Below, in pieces: positions 61,128 through 64,000 of a stretch of 64,000 bases of DNA (its first letter is position 1; each line of letters begins with the position of its first letter). The DNA is taken from positions 1,478,162 to 1,542,161 of the forward strand of contig AP024674.1 in NCBI GenBank assembly GCA_025998755.1, in the 5' to 3' direction. Both the position numbers and the translations under genes were made by a program. The DNA is from Armatimonadota bacterium (lineage in GTDB: Bacteria; Armatimonadota; UBA5829; DSUL01). The notes beneath the pieces were generated by a model. It did no database searches, had not been told where the DNA came from, and saw nothing but the letters and a program-made list of their open reading frames with translations.

Positions 61128-62225
61128 TTACATCCCCAGCGTCTTCAGGATGGCGTCCTTGTCCACGGGGAGTTCGATGAGCGGAGGGGCGACGGCGACA
61201 GCGCGGTTGGGGTCCTTCAGGCCGTGCCCGGTCAGGATACAGACGCAGGTGGCGGGCTCCCTGAAGTAGCCCATCGCAGCCGTCTTGCGCAATCCGGCCA
61301 CGCTGGCGGCCGACGCGGGCTCGCAGAAGATCCCTTCCAGCGAAGCCAGCATCTTGTAAGCTTCCAAAATCTCCTCGTCGGTGACGGTATCTATCAGGCC
61401 GCCCGACTCGTCACGCGCCGCCTCCGCCTGCTTCCAGCTTGCCGGGTTTCCGATGCGGATGGCCGTCGCGATGGTATCCGGCTTCTCGATGGGATGGCCG
61501 TGCACGATGGGAGCGGCTCCGGCCGCCTGATATCCCAGCATCTTCGGCAGACGGCTGATGACGCCGGCCTGATGATACTCGCGATATCCCTTCCAGTAGG
61601 CCGTGATGTTGCCGGCGTTGCCCACGGGAATGCAGTGAAAGTCCGGCGGTCCGCCCAGCACGTCGCAGATCTCAAAGGCTCCGCTTTTCTGCCCCTCGAT
61701 GCGATAAGGATTCAGGGAGTTCACAAGCTCGATGGGGTATTCGTCGGTAATCTCCCGGACCAGCCGGAGCGCATCGTCGAAGTTGCCGTCGATGGCGATG
61801 ACCTTCGCCCCGTGCATCAGCGACTGGCTGACCTTCCCCAGAGCTACCTCGCCCTTCGGAAGCAGCACCGCGCACTGGATGCCAGCTCTCGCGGAGTACG
61901 CCGCGGCGGAGGCCGCCGTGTTGCCGGTGGATGCGCAGATGACTGCCTTCGCCCCCTCCTCCACGGCCTTGGAGATGGCCATGGTCATCCCCCGGTCCTT
62001 GAAAGAACCCGTGGGATTCAGTCCCTCATACTTCACATAAACCGTGAGCTTAGGGTCAACGGCCCTGGCGAGCGCCGGGACGGGGATGAGCGGCGTGTCC
62101 CCTTCCAAAAGAGTGATGACCGGCGTGGAATCCGAAACCGGGAGCCACTCGCGATACTTCCTGATGATGCCCACGCGCTCGCCTGCGCGGTCCGCCAGCA
62201 CTTTCATTTCATCTCCTGAGGTCAT
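61128..62225 (-). CDS. thrC: Threonine synthase
   Basis: A 365-residue protein. The PLP Lys is in GLNPTGSFKDRGM, with STGNTAASAAAYSARAG and PVGNAGNITAYWKGY as phosphate- and substrate-binding parts. It converts O-phosphohomoserine to threonine. ATG 62225 overlaps the hom stop (ATGA); a second ATG at 62207 lies 5 bases after AGGAG, so either may be used. The gene ends the accB-hom-thrC series. Confidence 0.95.
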   Translation of the reverse strand: MTSGDEMKVLADRAGERVGIIRKYREWLPVSDSTPVITLLEGDTPLIPVPALARAVDPKLTVYVKYEGLNPTGSFKDRGMTMAISKAVEEGAKAVICASTGNTAASAAAYSARAGIQCAVLLPKGEVALGKVSQSLMHGAKVIAIDGNFDDALRLVREITDEYPIELVNSLNPYRIEGQKSGAFEICDVLGGPPDFHCIPVGNAGNITAYWKGYREYHQAGVISRLPKMLGYQAAGAAPIVHGHPIEKPDTIATAIRIGNPASWKQAEAARDESGGLIDTVTDEEILEAYKMLASLEGIFCEPASAASVAGLRKTAAMGYFREPATCVCILTGHGLKDPNRAVAVAPPLIELPVDKDAILKTLGM

Positions 62226-63517
62226 TCCTCGACGCGGATGAACGCGCAGACCTGCTCCACCACCGGCAGCCGTTCTATCTGCTCCAGCGCGTCCCGGAAG
62301 CTCTTCTCCCGCACTTCATGCGTCAGGAAGATGATCTCCGCCACTCCCTCGTGGGAGTCCTTCTGGATGACCGCCGCAATGGAGACGCCCTCCGCGCCGA
62401 ACTCCGACGCGATGGCCGCCAGCACGCCGGGAGCATCCTTCACCCGCATCCTGACATAGTATCGGGCCGTTATGTCCTCGGCTGGAAGCACTGGCAGGTC
62501 CCGGAACTCCGGACAACGCAGACGCCCACAGGAACCCGCGCGGATGTTCCGGGCGATCTCGATGATGTCTCCGACCACGGCGCTCCCTGCCGCGAGCCCG
62601 CCCGCTCCCGGTCCGAAGAACATGGTATCGCCCACCGCGTTGCCCGTCACATAAATGGCATTGTTCACTCCGGCGACGGACGCGATGGGATGGCTGAAGG
62701 GAACAAGAGTGGGATGCACGCGCGCTTCGATACGGCCGTCAATGCGCCGTGCGATGGCCAGCAGCTTGACCCCGTATCCCAGCTCACGCGCATACTCGAT
62801 ATCCTGCGGAACAAGGCGCGTGATCCCCTCACACAGGATCTGCTCCACCTGCACCCGCGCCTGGAACCCCAGCGAAGCCAGAATCGTGAGCTTATAGCGG
62901 GCATCGAAGCCCTCGACGTCGTTCGTAGGATCGGCTTCGGCGTATCCGAGCTCCTGTGCCTCCCGCAGTACAGAGGGCAGATCTCCGCCACCGGAGGCCA
63001 TTGCGGTCAGGATGTAATTCGTGGTCCCGTTGACGATGCCCAGGATGCGCTCCACCCGGTTCCCGGCCAGTCCCACCCGGAGCGGAGAGATGATCGGAAT
63101 GCCGCCCCCGACGCTCGCCTCGAAATAGAAGTCGCAGCCGTTCTCTTCCGCCAGCCTAAGCAGCTCGGGCCCCTGACGGGCCAGCAGCTCTTTGTTGGCG
63201 GTGACCACGTGCTTGCCTGCAGAAAGGGCCTGCCGGACGATGTCAGCCGCCACGCCCACACCGCCAATGAGCTCACAGACGATCTGCACATCCGGGGACT
63301 CCAGAACCTGCCGGGCGTCGTAGACAAGCTCCACTCCGGGGCCTACCCGCCCCGCAAGCTCGGCCGCGCGGATATCCGCCACCATTCGCGGCTCCACCGG
63401 AACACCCACCTGCCGGGTAATGGTGGGCGCATTGTCCCGCAGGATGGTGTAGGTTCCCTGCCCTACTGTCCCGAAACCGATGATTCCCACCCCGACGGGA
63501 GCGTCTGTATGACTCAA
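62222..63517 (-). CDS. hom: Homoserine dehydrogenase with C-terminal ACT domain
   Basis: A 431-residue protein: Rossmann motif GIIGFGTVGQG, the substrate region YAEADPTNDVEGFDARYKL with its catalytic Lys, and a C-terminal ACT domain (RMRVKDAPGVLAAIASEF) for likely feedback by threonine. It starts with TTG 63517, with GGAGAG 9 bases upstream in the accB end. It is followed by thrC with overlap, so accB, hom and thrC are probably one transcript. Confidence 0.95.
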   Translation of the reverse strand: MSHTDAPVGVGIIGFGTVGQGTYTILRDNAPTITRQVGVPVEPRMVADIRAAELAGRVGPGVELVYDARQVLESPDVQIVCELIGGVGVAADIVRQALSAGKHVVTANKELLARQGPELLRLAEENGCDFYFEASVGGGIPIISPLRVGLAGNRVERILGIVNGTTNYILTAMASGGGDLPSVLREAQELGYAEADPTNDVEGFDARYKLTILASLGFQARVQVEQILCEGITRLVPQDIEYARELGYGVKLLAIARRIDGRIEARVHPTLVPFSHPIASVAGVNNAIYVTGNAVGDTMFFGPGAGGLAAGSAVVGDIIEIARNIRAGSCGRLRCPEFRDLPVLPAEDITARYYVRMRVKDAPGVLAAIASEFGAEGVSIAAVIQKDSHEGVAEIIFLTHEVREKSFRDALEQIERLPVVEQVCAFIRVEE

Positions 63518-63521
63518 CTGC

Positions 63522-64000
63522 TCAGCTCTCCAGATCCTCGACAGGCTCGACGAACATCAGAGGCTCGTCAGCCTGAACCAGTTTGCCACTCTCGGCCACG
63601 ATCTCAACAATCCGCCCCGCCACCTCGGCCGGCACCTCACTGAAAACCTTCATCGCCTCGATTAGGCCGATGGTCTGCCCTGCAGTAATGACGTCTCCGA
63701 CCTCCACGAACGGCGGAGCATCCGGCGCCGGAGCACGGTAGAAGACACCGGTCATCGGCGCAGGAAGAGGGACGCCCCGCGTGCGGGCTGGAGCCTCCTG
63801 AGCAGGCTGGGACCGGGGCGCGCGGGCCTTGCGCGAAGGGCGAGGCAGGGCCGGAGCGGTGGGCACCGCCGGATCCGCCACCGGCGCGGCGGCCGGGGCG
63901 TGTCCACGGATGGTGACCGAAAGCGATCCCTCGCTGACGGTGAGCTCCTCAAGCCCGTAGCGCTCGGCGATGGATATCAGCTGACCGATCTGCTCTATGT
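63522..64000 (-). CDS. accB: Biotin carboxyl carrier protein of acetyl-CoA carboxylase (start beyond the window)
   Basis: The minus-strand frame is open to the window edge. Residues near the edge read IEQIGQLISIAERYGLEELT, the usual AccB N-terminus, so only one or two start-proximal codons are missing. A Pro/Ala-rich linker is followed by the biotinyl domain with EAMKVF, whose Lys receives biotin. It carries the carboxyl group in fatty-acid synthesis. The stop is followed by hom 4 bases later. An accC gene would be expected beyond the edge. Confidence 0.9.
   Translation of the reverse strand, partial: IEQIGQLISIAERYGLEELTVSEGSLSVTIRGHAPAAAPVADPAVPTAPALPRPSRKARAPRSQPAQEAPARTRGVPLPAPMTGVFYRAPAPDAPPFVEVGDVITAGQTIGLIEAMKVFSEVPAEVAGRIVEIVAESGKLVQADEPLMFVEPVEDLES

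Overview
The window is a high-GC, gene-dense bacterial chromosome segment with mostly housekeeping and secreted-protein genes. I see no rRNA, tRNA, CRISPR array, insertion sequence or prophage. Several traits fit Armatimonadota, which is an inference and not proven from the sequence: prepilins with an [20 protein letters not shown] helix followed by FPVFAxAR and a C-terminal DGH box, many secreted glycan-active proteins, a GxGYxYP protein, TAT-exported oxidoreductase and glycosidase, a Firmicutes-like tmk-darA-holB order, and pairs of Gfo/Idh/MocA oxidoreductases. Planctomycetota or Chloroflexota-like lineages are alternatives.

Region by region: 1-6.7 kb holds the end of thyX coupled to a metallo-beta-lactamase-fold hydrolase, a 1555-residue thioester alpha-2-macroglobulin, and a decayed choloylglycine hydrolase-type pseudogene. 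6.9-16.2 kb has a TAT aldo/keto reductase, an oligogalacturonate-lyase-like propeller with a GH20 hexosaminidase, a PEP-CTERM protein, an RNase J-like protein with an apparent frameshift, an oxidoreductase and a glycosyltransferase. 16.3-30.6 kb is an accessory secretome region: a prepilin, a divergent pair of modular secreted proteins (one GH5), a membrane protein, a toxin-antitoxin pair, a TAT GH-A glycosidase, a GxGYxYP plus ADP-ribosylglycohydrolase operon, and another modular secreted protein.

30.7-40.8 kb is a long minus-strand housekeeping block: hisG, then (behind its own promoter) rpoZ, dnaK, dnaJ, prmA, rsmE, an R3H/AAA protein, tmk, darA (c-di-AMP receptor) and holB. 41-54.3 kb holds a TrpB2-type enzyme, tatC without a canonical start codon, secreted proteins, xylose isomerase, a variant amidase, two more prepilins, and a serine hydrolase coupled to a large membrane protein. 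54.3-64 kb carries hsp20-lon, two Gfo/Idh/MocA genes, an E2 acyltransferase, and accB-hom-thrC (accB runs off the end).

The most interesting signals are: (i) a recurrent beta-rich module with a D-x-TG-x(6,7)-(A)-x-(S/T)-(I/V)-V-W-like signature in three secreted proteins, two of which also share a two-copy OB-like tail; (ii) the GxGYxYP/ADP-ribosylglycohydrolase operon next to a TAT glycosidase; (iii) a GspG-like calcium-loop insertion in the alpha-2-macroglobulin; (iv) tatC whose conserved N-terminus is reachable only from a CTG overlapping the upstream stop; (v) an RNA polymerase omega subunit with a ~100-residue acidic extension. Non-AUG starts (TTG, GTG) appear frequent throughout.
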